64,000 nt of DNA from Streptomyces sp. NBC_00536 (GTDB lineage Bacteria; Actinomycetota; Actinomycetes; Streptomycetales; Streptomycetaceae): contig NZ_CP107819.1 in NCBI RefSeq assembly GCF_036346295.1, forward strand, positions 4,402,001-4,466,000, written 5' to 3'. Position numbers and translations under genes: made by a program. Below are positions 1-8,146 of the stretch, one piece after another; within the stretch, counting starts at the first letter, position 1; every line of letters begins with the position of its first letter. Below the pieces are notes generated by a model that saw only the letters and a list, made by a program, of their open reading frames with translations, had not been told where the DNA came from and did not search any database.

Positions 1-1230
1 GCCCTGGGCTGGTTCTGGTGGCTGCGCAACTACCGCACCGAAGGCGCCGAATGGACCGCCCGGGTGGTCGACCTCGACCCGGCCGAACCGCCCCTCGACA
101 CCCCCGCGTACTGGAACTGGATGCGCCTCCAGCTCCTCAGCGTGTTCCTCATGGCGGAAACCCGGCCGGTCGGGGAGTTCCGCACGCCGGAACGCCTCGC
201 CCTGGCCGAGCGCCTCCAGCACGCCTTCCGCCGCCCCGGCCCGGAGACCGCCCGCTTCCCCGGCATGCTGTGGCCGCTGACCTCGTACCTCACCGGCGAC
301 GCCCTCGACTTCCACCGGGGACTCGACGAGACCGTCGCCAACTGCCGTGCGTACGCGGGCGACTGGGAACTCGGCGTGACCCTCATGCTCCGTACGCACG
401 TCGCCATCGACATCACGGGCGGACTGCCGACGGTCGACGCCGACCTGGCCGAACTCCACGAGATCGCCCGCCGCGTCGGTGACCGCTGGACCCGCGCCCA
501 GGTGTCCAGCGCCGCGGGCGAGGTCGCGCTCTCCCGGGGCCAGTACGACTGGGCGCGCGCCGAGTACGAGGAGTGCCTGCGGCTCGCCCGTGAGGTCGGC
601 GCGCACTTCGAGGCGCCGTTCGCGCTCACCCGGATCGCGCAGACCGCCTACTGCACGGGCGATTCGTCCGGCGCGCTGCGGCTGCTGGCGGCGGCGGACG
701 CCGAGGCGGACAGCTCCGGGGGGAGCGACGTACGGGCCTTCTCCGGCCTGCTCGCCGGGATGATCGCGCTGGACCAGGGCGATCCGGTCCGGGCGCGGGC
801 CGAGCACGACCGGGCCCTCGCCGAGTCGTTGCGGACGACCATGCCCGCGCAGTTCTCGGCGGGGCTGGCGAATCTGGAGGCCCACATCAAGCGGCTGGAG
901 GAGGGGCCGGACGCCGGGCTGGCCGTGATCCTGCCGACGCTGGAGGCGGCGGTCACCGGGCACTGCGCGGAGCAGGTGCTGGCCGTCCTCGCCGAGACGG
1001 CCGCGGCGCTGCTGGCGGACGCGGACCGCTGCGCCGAGTCCGTACGCGCGCTGGCGGCGGCCGGTGCCTGGCGGGGCGGGCTCCCGCGGTCCGTGCCGGA
1101 GGAGGGGTTCGTCCGCGGGCTGCCCGAGCGCACCAGGGCGGCCCTCGGCGCGGAGGCGTACGACCGGGAGGCGGCGGCGGGAGCGGCCCTGTCCCCCCGG
1201 GCCCTCCTCGCCACCCTCACCGCCGGCTGA
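1..1230 (+). CDS. C-terminal part of an AfsR/SARP-like (TPR-rich) regulator, cut by the window edge
   Basis: The frame is open from the first base and ends in TGA at 1228-1230, so only the last ~409 codons are visible. The first visible residues (ALGWFWWLRNYRTEGAEW) and the following Ala/Leu-rich helix-turn-helix pairs resemble the C-terminal TPR-like region of AfsR/SARP-type or other large ATPase regulators of Streptomyces. Those proteins carry DNA-binding and NB-ARC domains further upstream, outside this window. An internal GTG at 64 is in frame but is not a convincing start, because the same protein-like sequence continues upstream of it. The gene converges on the sigma-factor gene, and its stop codon lies inside a 14-bp tandem repeat. 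The specific family is an inference; no DNA-binding domain can be seen here. Confidence 0.6.
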   Translation, partial: ALGWFWWLRNYRTEGAEWTARVVDLDPAEPPLDTPAYWNWMRLQLLSVFLMAETRPVGEFRTPERLALAERLQHAFRRPGPETARFPGMLWPLTSYLTGDALDFHRGLDETVANCRAYAGDWELGVTLMLRTHVAIDITGGLPTVDADLAELHEIARRVGDRWTRAQVSSAAGEVALSRGQYDWARAEYEECLRLAREVGAHFEAPFALTRIAQTAYCTGDSSGALRLLAAADAEADSSGGSDVRAFSGLLAGMIALDQGDPVRARAEHDRALAESLRTTMPAQFSAGLANLEAHIKRLEEGPDAGLAVILPTLEAAVTGHCAEQVLAVLAETAAALLADADRCAESVRALAAAGAWRGGLPRSVPEEGFVRGLPERTRAALGAEAYDREAAAGAALSPRALLATLTAG

Positions 1231-1339
1231 TCACCGCCGGCTGATCACCGGCAGCCGATCACCGGCAGCCGATCACCGGCAGCCGATCACCGGCAGCCGA
1301 TCACCGGCAGCGGCTCACCGCCGGCCGATCACCGGCAGC
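1228..1339. repeat. Eight-copy 14-bp tandem repeat between convergent genes
   Basis: Eight consecutive 14-bp units follow the form YGATCACCGGCAGC. Five units (1256-1311 and 1326-1339) have the sequence CGATCACCGGCAGC; the others differ at a few positions. The TGA stop of the upstream plus-strand gene is the first three bases of unit 1, and the TGA of the minus-strand sigma gene (complement of 1329-1331) lies in unit 8. The array therefore fills the whole intergenic space. Copy number may vary between strains by slippage. Confidence 0.9.
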
Positions 1340-3317
1340 TGATGACCGCGTCCGCCCAGGCGGCCAGGGTCAGGTCGGGGTGCCGTCCGGCGTGCTCCAC
1401 GACCAGCCGCAGCGTCTTGCGGCCGCTCAGCCCGACCTCGACGGGCACCGCGCGGTCCCCGTAGCCGACGGCGGCCGACTGCCACAGCCGTACCCCGTCG
1501 CCGTAGACGGAGAACCGCACCGAGCCGTCACCCGGCAGGGACAGCCCGTCCACCCCGGCCCGTGCCGAGAACGACGTGCACGTCCGGTTCAGGGTGATCT
1601 CCACCGACGAACGGGCGTTGACGGTGATCCCGTGCGCATACCGCCGGTCCCCGACCACCAGCCCCCAGCGCTGCCACACCCAGCTGCTGCGCCAGGTCTG
1701 CACCTCGGGCCCGGTGTGGTCGCCGAGGACGGACTGATCCAGCCGCACCAGCTGGTACCCGGCCGCCGGAGCGGACGGCGGGGACGGCGTGGGCGAATGC
1801 CGGGTCGGAGTCGGCGTCGGCCGCCCGGGGCTCGGCTTCGCGGGGGCCGCCTTGGACGGCGAGGGCGAGGGAGCATGCGGCGCCGAACTGCGCGGCGACG
1901 GTACGGGCGTACGCGCGACCGGCGTCAGCGGCGCGGGCGAACCGGGCTCCGGGGGCGGCGGAACCGGGGCGTCCGGCACCGCGGGCGCCACCGCGGGCGG
2001 CTTCGGCGCCACCCGGGCCTCGGGCTTCGCGTCGTCCCCGGCCAGCGCGAACACCACCCCGGCCGCGGCGGCGACCACGACCCCGGCGGCGATGGCGGCC
2101 TTGGCGGGCAGCCCGAGCCCCTCGGAGGCCAGCGCCCCGGCACCCGACCCGGCACCGGCCCCGGACCCACCGGCGGCGCCCGCGGCCCCGGCACCGGCAG
2201 CCCCGGCACCCGCACCCGCCGCCCCGGCCCCCGCCGTCGAACCGCCCACGGCCGCAGCGGCGGCACCCGCGCCACCCGCGGCCACGACCCCACCGGCCAC
2301 CACCCCGGCCGCCTTGACCGCGTACCCGGCGGCGAACCACCCGATGACCGCGACCGGAAGCAGCGCCGGGATCCCGGCATTGACGTCCTTCAGCTCACCG
2401 GCGACCAGCCGGCACTTCACGCACTCCTCCAGGTGCTTGCGCAGCCCCCGCTCGGCCCGCACCCGCAGCCCGCCCCGGGCATGGGCGCCGAGGCGGTCGG
2501 CGTAGCGGGCGCAGTCCCCGCCCTCGCTCAGCGCGGTGCTCACATGGGCCTGGAGGTAGGCCTGCTTGAGCCCCTCCCGGGCCCGGCTGGCCAGGACCGC
2601 GGTGGCATTGGCGGTCAGGCCGAACAGCGGGGCGATCGCGCTCGGCGACGCCTCCTCGACGGTGGTGTGCCACAGCACGGCCTGCCACCGCTCGGGCAGG
2701 CTGCGGAAGGCCTGCATGGCCAGGGACTGCTCGGCCTCGTGCATGGCCCGTACGTCCGCGCCCAGTTCGAGGGTGTCGGCGCCGGGCGCCAGCCCCGTCC
2801 CGGCCTCGGCTCCCGCTCCGGCCTGCTCCGCGAACAGGGCGAAGTCCTCGACGAGCTGCTCGCGTTTGGCGGTCTTCGTCCAGGCCGCGGCGACCCTGCG
2901 GACGGTGGTGAGGAGGTACGCGCGCACCGCCTGGTCCGGCCCGGCCCCGCCGCGCACCGCCTGGAGGGTCCGGGCGAACACCTCGGCGGTCAGGTCGTCG
3001 GCCGTGTGGGCGTCCCGGCAGCAGGTGCGCGCGTAACGGCGTACGGAATCGGCGTGCCGACGGAACAGCTCCTCATAGGCACCGTCGTCACCCCCACGCA
3101 TCCGGGCGATCAACTCGGCATCGGAAGCGGGCGCTTCCCCACCGGCCCCACCGGCGGTACCGGCGACACCAGCCGTACCCGCGGCGCCGTACCCGCGGCT
3201 GCCGCCGCCCGGTTCGCGCTGGGCGGGGACCTGTCGGGCGGGCAGTTCACCCGCGTCGGACTCGCCGCCGGGGCCCATCGCACCGGAGACCGGATCTTCC
3301 CGCCCGTCAACGCTCAT
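1329..3317 (-). CDS. ECF-type sigma factor fused to zinc-finger, membrane segment and NPCBM domain
   Basis: Predicted 662-aa protein. Sigma region 2 starts near residue 65 (SDAELIARMRGGDD, then an RRHADSVRRYARTCC stretch), and region 4 lies near 195-260 (LPERWQAVLWHTTVEEAS, then a helix-turn-helix). An anti-sigma-like zinc-binding segment follows (HLEECVKC). Next come a hydrophobic stretch near 305-340 that could span the membrane, a long Ala/Gly then Pro-rich linker, and a C-terminal beta-rich NPCBM-like domain (VLGDHTGPEVQTW ... HGITVNA ... VYGDG). NPCBM domains occur in carbohydrate-active enzymes. The arrangement suggests a sigma factor that senses an extracellular ligand through its own tail. 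The ATG at 3317 is preferred over GTG 3341 because a GGGGG-containing ribosome site precedes it. Large C-terminal extensions are known in some actinobacterial ECF groups. Confidence 0.85.
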   Translation of the reverse strand: MSVDGREDPVSGAMGPGGESDAGELPARQVPAQREPGGGSRGYGAAGTAGVAGTAGGAGGEAPASDAELIARMRGGDDGAYEELFRRHADSVRRYARTCCRDAHTADDLTAEVFARTLQAVRGGAGPDQAVRAYLLTTVRRVAAAWTKTAKREQLVEDFALFAEQAGAGAEAGTGLAPGADTLELGADVRAMHEAEQSLAMQAFRSLPERWQAVLWHTTVEEASPSAIAPLFGLTANATAVLASRAREGLKQAYLQAHVSTALSEGGDCARYADRLGAHARGGLRVRAERGLRKHLEECVKCRLVAGELKDVNAGIPALLPVAVIGWFAAGYAVKAAGVVAGGVVAAGGAGAAAAAVGGSTAGAGAAGAGAGAAGAGAAGAAGGSGAGAGSGAGALASEGLGLPAKAAIAAGVVVAAAAGVVFALAGDDAKPEARVAPKPPAVAPAVPDAPVPPPPEPGSPAPLTPVARTPVPSPRSSAPHAPSPSPSKAAPAKPSPGRPTPTPTRHSPTPSPPSAPAAGYQLVRLDQSVLGDHTGPEVQTWRSSWVWQRWGLVVGDRRYAHGITVNARSSVEITLNRTCTSFSARAGVDGLSLPGDGSVRFSVYGDGVRLWQSAAVGYGDRAVPVEVGLSGRKTLRLVVEHAGRHPDLTLAAWADAVISCR

Positions 3318-3421
3318 CGCGCAAGCCCCCGCAGGACACACTCAGACCGGTACACCGATCCAGCGTGTCACACGGCGACCGCGCACCGGACCGCTCCGGA
3401 CGGCATCCACTCATCCGGGCA

Positions 3422-3436
3422 GGATTCGGCGAATCC
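3422..3436. promoter_or_regulatory. 15-bp palindrome upstream of the sigma-factor gene
   Basis: GGATTCG-g-CGAATCC is a perfect inverted repeat with 7-bp arms about 105 bp upstream of the sigma start, inside the 3318-3600 spacer shared with the atrA 3' end. It could be an operator. No clear -35/-10 pair was found beside it. Confidence 0.3.
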
Positions 3437-3600
3437 CCGCTCCACACCTCACCCGTCCGAGTGATGGTCCGTTCGAGGAGCCCGGTCCACGGATTCACCC
3501 GGCGGAGCCGTATCCGGAGGCGGAGGGCCACCGGGCGCGGCAGGCCCACCGGTTCCCCGGCGGCCCCACCGCACCGTGGTGACCCACGCGCCTCACATCC

Positions 3601-4383
3601 TCAGACGGCCCGCGAGCGCAGCCCCTCCAGCAGGATGTCCAGCAGCCGGGCCGAAGCGGCCGCCTGCTGAGCGGGGTCCGGCAGCGCGGGCGCCGCCGTC
3701 GCTATGACGAGCAGGACATCGGCCACCGTGACGTCGCGGCGCAGCGCACCGGCTTCCCGGGCGCGGTCGACCAGCCGGCCGACCACCTCCAGGAGCGCTC
3801 CGGCGCCCGCGTCCTCCGACGGCTCGTCCTCGGCCGCCGTCCGTCCGCCCACGACCCGCAGGTCGGGCTGTCCGCCGACCACGGCGGCCTGCCGCTGCTG
3901 CGGCACCCGCGCCGTGTCGACGGCCTCCAGTACGTCCTCGCCGTCCTCGCCGACCGAGCCGACCCGCAGCACCTGCGGCGGCAGCAGCCGCCCGGCGCCC
4001 GAGGCGACGGAGGTGCGCAGGAAGCGCGACAGCGCCTGCCACGGCTCCTCCTCCTGGCCGAGCGCGGCCCTGGCCTGCTCGGTCAGCCGGGAAGTCTCCT
4101 CCTCGGCTATGCGCCGGACCAGGACGTCCTTGCTCGGGAAGCGCCGGTAGACGGTGCCGACGCCGACGCGGGCGCGCCGCGCGACATCCTCCATCGGAGC
4201 CCCGTAGCCCAGTTCGCCGAACACCTCGCGCGCGGCGCGCAGGACGTGTTCGAGGTTGCGCTGTGCGTCGACCCGCAGGGGCGTGGAACGGCCCACACCG
4301 TGCGAGGTTCCACCAGCGATCACGCGAGTGGCGCTCTCGGCCGAGAGCGCGGTCGCAGAACCATGGAAATCGGAAATGTTCAT
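3601..4383 (-). CDS. atrA: TetR-family regulator AtrA
   Basis: A 260-aa TetR-family protein. The DNA-binding helix-turn-helix is near residues 40-90 (AAREVFGELGYGAPMEDVA, then ARVGVGTVYRRFPSKD), followed by a variable ligand-binding/dimerisation domain. Its position next to a type II NADH dehydrogenase gene and its sequence match my recollection of AtrA (SCO4118). AtrA activates actII-ORF4 in S. coelicolor and strR in S. griseus and influences N-acetylglucosamine uptake; those roles are knowledge of the family, not something visible here. The ATG at 4381-4383 is preceded on its own strand by a GGGGGAAA ribosome site. The gene is transcribed divergently from ndh, and a short inverted repeat lies just upstream of the start. 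Confidence 0.8.
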   Translation of the reverse strand: MNISDFHGSATALSAESATRVIAGGTSHGVGRSTPLRVDAQRNLEHVLRAAREVFGELGYGAPMEDVARRARVGVGTVYRRFPSKDVLVRRIAEEETSRLTEQARAALGQEEEPWQALSRFLRTSVASGAGRLLPPQVLRVGSVGEDGEDVLEAVDTARVPQQRQAAVVGGQPDLRVVGGRTAAEDEPSEDAGAGALLEVVGRLVDRAREAGALRRDVTVADVLLVIATAAPALPDPAQQAAASARLLDILLEGLRSRAV

Positions 4384-4404
4384 ATGTTTCCCCCGGTAAT
4401 CATT

Positions 4405-4422
4405 TGTCTCCCCCCGGAGACA
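4405..4422. promoter_or_regulatory. Perfect inverted repeat in the atrA 5' region
   Basis: TGTCTCC-cccc-GGAGACA has 7-bp arms and begins about 22 bp upstream of the atrA start codon, within the 4384-4693 divergent spacer. A weak minus-strand promoter candidate for atrA is TTGACT (complement of 4508-4513) with an 18-bp spacer to TAGCCC (complement of 4484-4489), which would place the repeat in the 5' leader. It could be an operator (possibly autoregulatory) or an RNA hairpin. I see nothing else coding in this spacer. Confidence 0.45.
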
Positions 4423-4693
4423 GTCCCCGCCTTCGTGTCGAGGGGGGCCACGGTCATGTGGGCCCTGGTCCTAACTCCTCGACGGGCTACGAACATAGTT
4501 GAGCCAGAGTCAATTCAGAAGAGGCAGCTCCGTACGGACCATCGCTCGATCGGAGCATTGACCCCCACTTTTCCGTTCCAAGCCCCCGGAATCACCCCTT
4601 CCGCACGGCCTGACCTGCGCACCTCACCCCCCATCGGCACCGCCGGACCGGCCCTTCACGCCCCCACCTCCGGTCACACAATTTGTCGGGCCT

Positions 4694-6145
4694 GTGGACA
4701 AACTCCCAGCCACGTTGCGTCATGGGATGGTGAAGGCTGCTAACTCCCGGGGCTCGGCCCCCGGCACCCCGCCCCGGACACGCATCCTCGTCGTCGGCGG
4801 AGGTTACGTCGGCATGTACACGGCGCTCCGGCTCCAGCGAAAGCTGAGAGCCGACGAGGCCGAGGTCACGGTGATCACTCCCGAGCCGTACATGACCTAC
4901 CAGCCCTTCCTCCCCGAGGCGGCCGCGGGATCCATCTCCCCGCGCCACGTCGTCGTACCGCTGCGCCGCGTCCTGAACCGCTGCCGCATCGTCATCGGCG
5001 AGGCCCGCAGCATCGACCACGCCAAACGGACCGCGACCGTCACCACCCTCGCCACCGACGAGGAGGGCACCGGCGCCGTCGAGATCGAGTACGACGAGAT
5101 CGTCCTCGCCCCCGGCTCCGTGTCCCGCACGCTGCCCATCCCCGGGCTCGCCGAGTACGCCATCGGGTTCAAGACCGTCGAAGAGGCCATCGGCCTGCGC
5201 AACCACGTCATCGAACAGATGGACATCGCCTCCTCCACCCGCGATCCCGCCATCCGCGACGCGGCCCTCACCTTCGTCTTCGTCGGCGGCGGCTACGCGG
5301 GCGTCGAAGCACTCGCGGAACTGGAGGACATGGCCCGCTACGCCGCCCGGTACTACCACAACATCAAACCCGAAGACATGAAATGGGTGCTGGTGGAGGC
5401 CAGCGACCGGATCCTCCCCGAAGTCGGCCCCGAAATGGGCAAATACACGATCCGCGAACTGCGTGCCCGCAACATCGACCTGCGCCTGGAGACCCGCCTC
5501 GAATCCTGCGAGAACCGCGTCGCCGTCCTCAGCGACGGAGCCCGCTTCCCCACCCGCACCATCGTGTGGACCGCGGGCGTCAAACCCCACCCCGTCCTCG
5601 CCGCCACGGACCTCCCCAGGAACGAACGCGGACGGCTCGCCTGCACCGCCTTCCTCACCGTCGCCGGCGTCGAACACGCCTGGGCCGCCGGCGACGCGGC
5701 CGCCGTCCCCGACATCACCGCCGCCGCACCGGGCACCGAATGCGCCCCCAACGCGCAGCACGCGGTCCGCCAGGCCAAGGTGCTCGCGGACAACCTCGTC
5801 CACGCCCTGCGCGACGAGGTCCTCACCGAGTACGCCCACAAGTACGTCGGCTCCGTGGCCTCCCTCGGCCTCCACAAGGGCGTCGCCCACGTCTACGGCC
5901 GCAAGCTCAAGGGCTACCCGGCCTGGCTGATGCACCGCATGTACCACCTGAGCCGCGTCCCCACCTTCAACCGCAAGATGCGCGTCCTCGCCGAATGGAC
6001 CCTCTCCGGGCTCTTCAAGCGCGAGATCGTCTCCCTCGGCTCCCTCGAACACCCCAGGGCCGAATTCGAACTCGCCGCGGGCGGCGGCCCCAAACAACCC
6101 CCGCCCCCCACCGCCCCCAACCCCCCGAAGGACAACCAGCGCTGA
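4694..6145 (+). CDS. ndh: Type II NADH dehydrogenase (FAD-dependent)
   Basis: A 483-aa pyridine-nucleotide-disulphide oxidoreductase family protein. It has two Rossmann dinucleotide motifs: ILVVGGGYVG near residue 32 for FAD and FVFVGGGYAG near residue 194 for NADH. It also has the WAAGDAAAVPD FAD-binding segment and the AQHAVRQ stretch typical of NDH-2. These monotopic enzymes pass electrons from NADH to menaquinone without pumping protons. A C-terminal amphipathic region with basic residues and a Pro-rich tail would sit on the membrane. The start is uncertain: GTG 4694 gives the longest form, and ATG 4727 and GTG 4730 are in-frame alternatives that remove 11-12 residues without touching the FAD fold. 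It is transcribed divergently from atrA. Confidence 0.88.
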   Translation: MDKLPATLRHGMVKAANSRGSAPGTPPRTRILVVGGGYVGMYTALRLQRKLRADEAEVTVITPEPYMTYQPFLPEAAAGSISPRHVVVPLRRVLNRCRIVIGEARSIDHAKRTATVTTLATDEEGTGAVEIEYDEIVLAPGSVSRTLPIPGLAEYAIGFKTVEEAIGLRNHVIEQMDIASSTRDPAIRDAALTFVFVGGGYAGVEALAELEDMARYAARYYHNIKPEDMKWVLVEASDRILPEVGPEMGKYTIRELRARNIDLRLETRLESCENRVAVLSDGARFPTRTIVWTAGVKPHPVLAATDLPRNERGRLACTAFLTVAGVEHAWAAGDAAAVPDITAAAPGTECAPNAQHAVRQAKVLADNLVHALRDEVLTEYAHKYVGSVASLGLHKGVAHVYGRKLKGYPAWLMHRMYHLSRVPTFNRKMRVLAEWTLSGLFKREIVSLGSLEHPRAEFELAAGGGPKQPPPPTAPNPPKDNQR

Positions 6146-6155
6146 CGTCGACCGT

Positions 6156-6171
6156 GTGGTCGGCCACACTG
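6156..6171 (+). other. Small hairpin after ndh
   Basis: GTGTGG-TCGG-CCACAC forms a 6-bp stem with a 4-base loop 10 bp after the ndh stop. It has no T-tract, so it could be a weak terminator, an mRNA 3'-end stabiliser or an operator for the following phosphatase gene. Confidence 0.35.
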
Positions 6172-6287
6172 GGCGTGTGACCATAGGTGGGCTCACACCT
6201 GCACAGAGTGACGCCGCAGTGACGCCGCCCGGCGACCGACCACGAGCGATGCAGCGACCAATAGCGACACCACGAGGCTTGAACGCA

Positions 6288-8075
6288 GTGAACTTCACGC
6301 GCTGGAGCGCCCGGTTTCCCGGAACGCAGCGCCGCGCCGCCGCCAGGACCGAACACGCCGCAGCCCAGGCCAAGCGGGGCGAAGGCTCCGTCCCGGCAGC
6401 CCGCGGCGGCCGCGCCGACCCCGCCGGCACCGGTGCCGGTGCCGAGCGGACCCCGTCCACCCGCGACGGCTGCCCCGCCGACCCCACGGACGCCACCGTC
6501 TCCGGCACCGGAACCGGCTCCGCCGCCGCGCTCGCCGCCGTCCCCTCCCTCGACGTGCTCTCCGTACGAGAGGTCCTCGGCTGCCTCCCCGCCCGCGTCG
6601 CGCTCGTCCACGGCCCCGAGCACCGCATCGCCTACGTCAACGACGCCTACACCGCCGGGTTCGGCCCCCGGCCCACCGGCGCCGCCGCCCACGAAGCCCT
6701 GCCCGAAATCGGCGAGCTCGGCCTGCTCCCGCTCCTCGACCAGGTCCTGCGCAGCGGCAAGCCCCGTACCGCCAAGAACCGCAAGGCACCCGGCGGCAGC
6801 TCCTACACCGCCACCTGCACCCCCGTGGAATTCCCCGAGGCCGACGGCGCGGGCCGCAGCGCGGGCGTACTGATCCACCTCGCCGACGTCACCGACCACG
6901 CAGAAGCCGTCGAACGGCTGCGCGCCGCCGAGCGCCGCCAGCGCGAGGCCGTCGTCACCCTCCAGCGCTCCCTGCTCCCCCAGGAACTGGAACAGCCCGA
7001 CGACCTGCGCATCGCCGCCACCTACCAGCCCGGCGGCACCGAAGCCGCGGTCGGCGGCGACTGGTACGACGTCATCACCCTCGGCGCCGGCCGCACCGCC
7101 CTCGTCATCGGCGACGTGATGGGCCGCGGCGTCCGCGCCGCCGCCGTCATGGGCCAGCTGCGCACCGCCGTCCGCGCCTACGCCCGCCTCGACCTGCCCC
7201 CGCACGAAGTGCTCCAGCTCCTCGACGGACTCGCCGCCGAGATCGACGCCAGCCAGATCGCGACCTGCGTCTACGCCGTCCACGACCCCAGCGAGGGCCT
7301 GCTCGCCTACGCCTCCGCGGGCCACCTGCCCATCCTGGTCCGCGATGAGGACGGCACCGTCCGCAGAGCCGCCGACCCCACCGGTCCACCGCTCGGCACC
7401 GGCGGCTGGCTGCACACCTCCGGCACCATCGCCCTGGGACCCGGCTCCACCGCCGTCCTCTACACCGACGGCCTGGTCGAGCGCCGGGGCGAGGACATCG
7501 ACGAGGGCGTGGCCGCCCTGGAACGCGCCCTCTCCGGCGCCCTGGGCACCCCCGCCGTCATCTGCGACCGGCTGATGCGCGCCCTGGGCGTGGACGCCGA
7601 CCACGACGACGACGTCGCGGTCATGGTCCTCCAGCAGCCCGCCCGCGTCGGCTCGGAAGCCGAGCTGTTCCACAACGCCGCCCTGGAGCTGCTGGGCGGC
7701 ATCGAGGCGGCCCCGCGTGCCCGTGCCTTCGCCCAGGGCGTCCTCGCCTCCTGGCGCTTCCCGATCGAGCTGTGCGACCTCGGGGTGCTGGCCGCCAGCG
7801 AACTCGTGGCGAACTCCCTCCAGCACGGCACCCCGCCGATGCGCCTGCGGCTGCGCCGCACCGACCGCCGCCTGATCGTCGAGGTCACCGACGGGGACGA
7901 CCACCTCCCGCGCCGCCGCCGCGCCGAACCGGCCGACGAGACGGGCCGCGGCATCTCGATCGTCGCCACCATCGCCTCCTCGTGGGGCACCCGCCGCACC
8001 CCGGGCGGCGGCAAGGCCGTCTGGTGCGAGTTCGCCCTGCCGGACAAACACCCCGACAAGCACCCGGACAGGTAG
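6288..8075 (+). CDS. PAS-SpoIIE (PP2C) phosphatase with C-terminal HATPase anti-sigma-like domain
   Basis: The chosen start gives 595 aa. Domains in order: a basic N-terminal leader; a PAS-like domain (LPARVALVHGPEHRIAYVND onward); a SpoIIE/PP2C phosphatase core containing VGGDWYDVI, IGDVMGRGVRAA, YASAGHLP and LYTDGLVERRG, with the acidic metal-binding residues of the family; and a C-terminal GHKL ATPase domain (ASELVANSLQHG, then GRGISIV). Such proteins belong to partner-switching networks that control sigma factors through anti-sigma antagonists, and this one combines phosphatase and kinase-like modules. GTG 6288 is preferred because of a GAGG site upstream and because MNFTRW is a plausible N-terminus. 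GTG 6156 and ATG 6249 are in-frame alternatives. The gene converges on the MFS gene across a strong hairpin. Confidence 0.85.
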   Translation: MNFTRWSARFPGTQRRAAARTEHAAAQAKRGEGSVPAARGGRADPAGTGAGAERTPSTRDGCPADPTDATVSGTGTGSAAALAAVPSLDVLSVREVLGCLPARVALVHGPEHRIAYVNDAYTAGFGPRPTGAAAHEALPEIGELGLLPLLDQVLRSGKPRTAKNRKAPGGSSYTATCTPVEFPEADGAGRSAGVLIHLADVTDHAEAVERLRAAERRQREAVVTLQRSLLPQELEQPDDLRIAATYQPGGTEAAVGGDWYDVITLGAGRTALVIGDVMGRGVRAAAVMGQLRTAVRAYARLDLPPHEVLQLLDGLAAEIDASQIATCVYAVHDPSEGLLAYASAGHLPILVRDEDGTVRRAADPTGPPLGTGGWLHTSGTIALGPGSTAVLYTDGLVERRGEDIDEGVAALERALSGALGTPAVICDRLMRALGVDADHDDDVAVMVLQQPARVGSEAELFHNAALELLGGIEAAPRARAFAQGVLASWRFPIELCDLGVLAASELVANSLQHGTPPMRLRLRRTDRRLIVEVTDGDDHLPRRRRAEPADETGRGISIVATIASSWGTRRTPGGGKAVWCEFALPDKHPDKHPDR

Positions 8076-8085
8076 GCGGGCACGC

Positions 8086-8119
8086 GTGAGGCCCCGGTCC
8101 CATCGGACCGGGGCCTCAC
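8086..8119. terminator. Bidirectional terminator hairpin
   Basis: A perfect 15-bp stem, GTGAGGCCCCGGTCC with its complement, encloses a CATC loop. It sits 10 bp after the phosphatase stop and 27 bp from the stop of the convergent MFS gene, so it can serve both. Confidence 0.9.
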
Positions 8120-8146
8120 CCGTGTACGTACGTACGCGCTCGCCCG

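Noticed and set aside
1380..3464. Long plus-strand open frame opposite the sigma-factor gene
   Set aside because: A Gly/Arg/Pro-rich low-complexity product with no domains. It is a GC-rich shadow of the minus-strand sigma gene, whose domains are recognisable.
4573..4595. Possible AtrA site (GTTCC...GGAAT) upstream of ndh
   Set aside because: The half-sites face the opposite way from the GGAAT...ATTCC pattern associated with AtrA, so a match cannot be claimed.
4592..6628. Long minus-strand frame opposite ndh
   Set aside because: A Gly/Val/Asp/Ala-rich shadow. The plus-strand frame encodes a complete NDH-2 with both dinucleotide motifs.
6015..8063. Long minus-strand frame opposite the SpoIIE-type gene
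   Set aside because: A shadow with biased composition. The plus strand carries PAS, PP2C and HATPase motifs.
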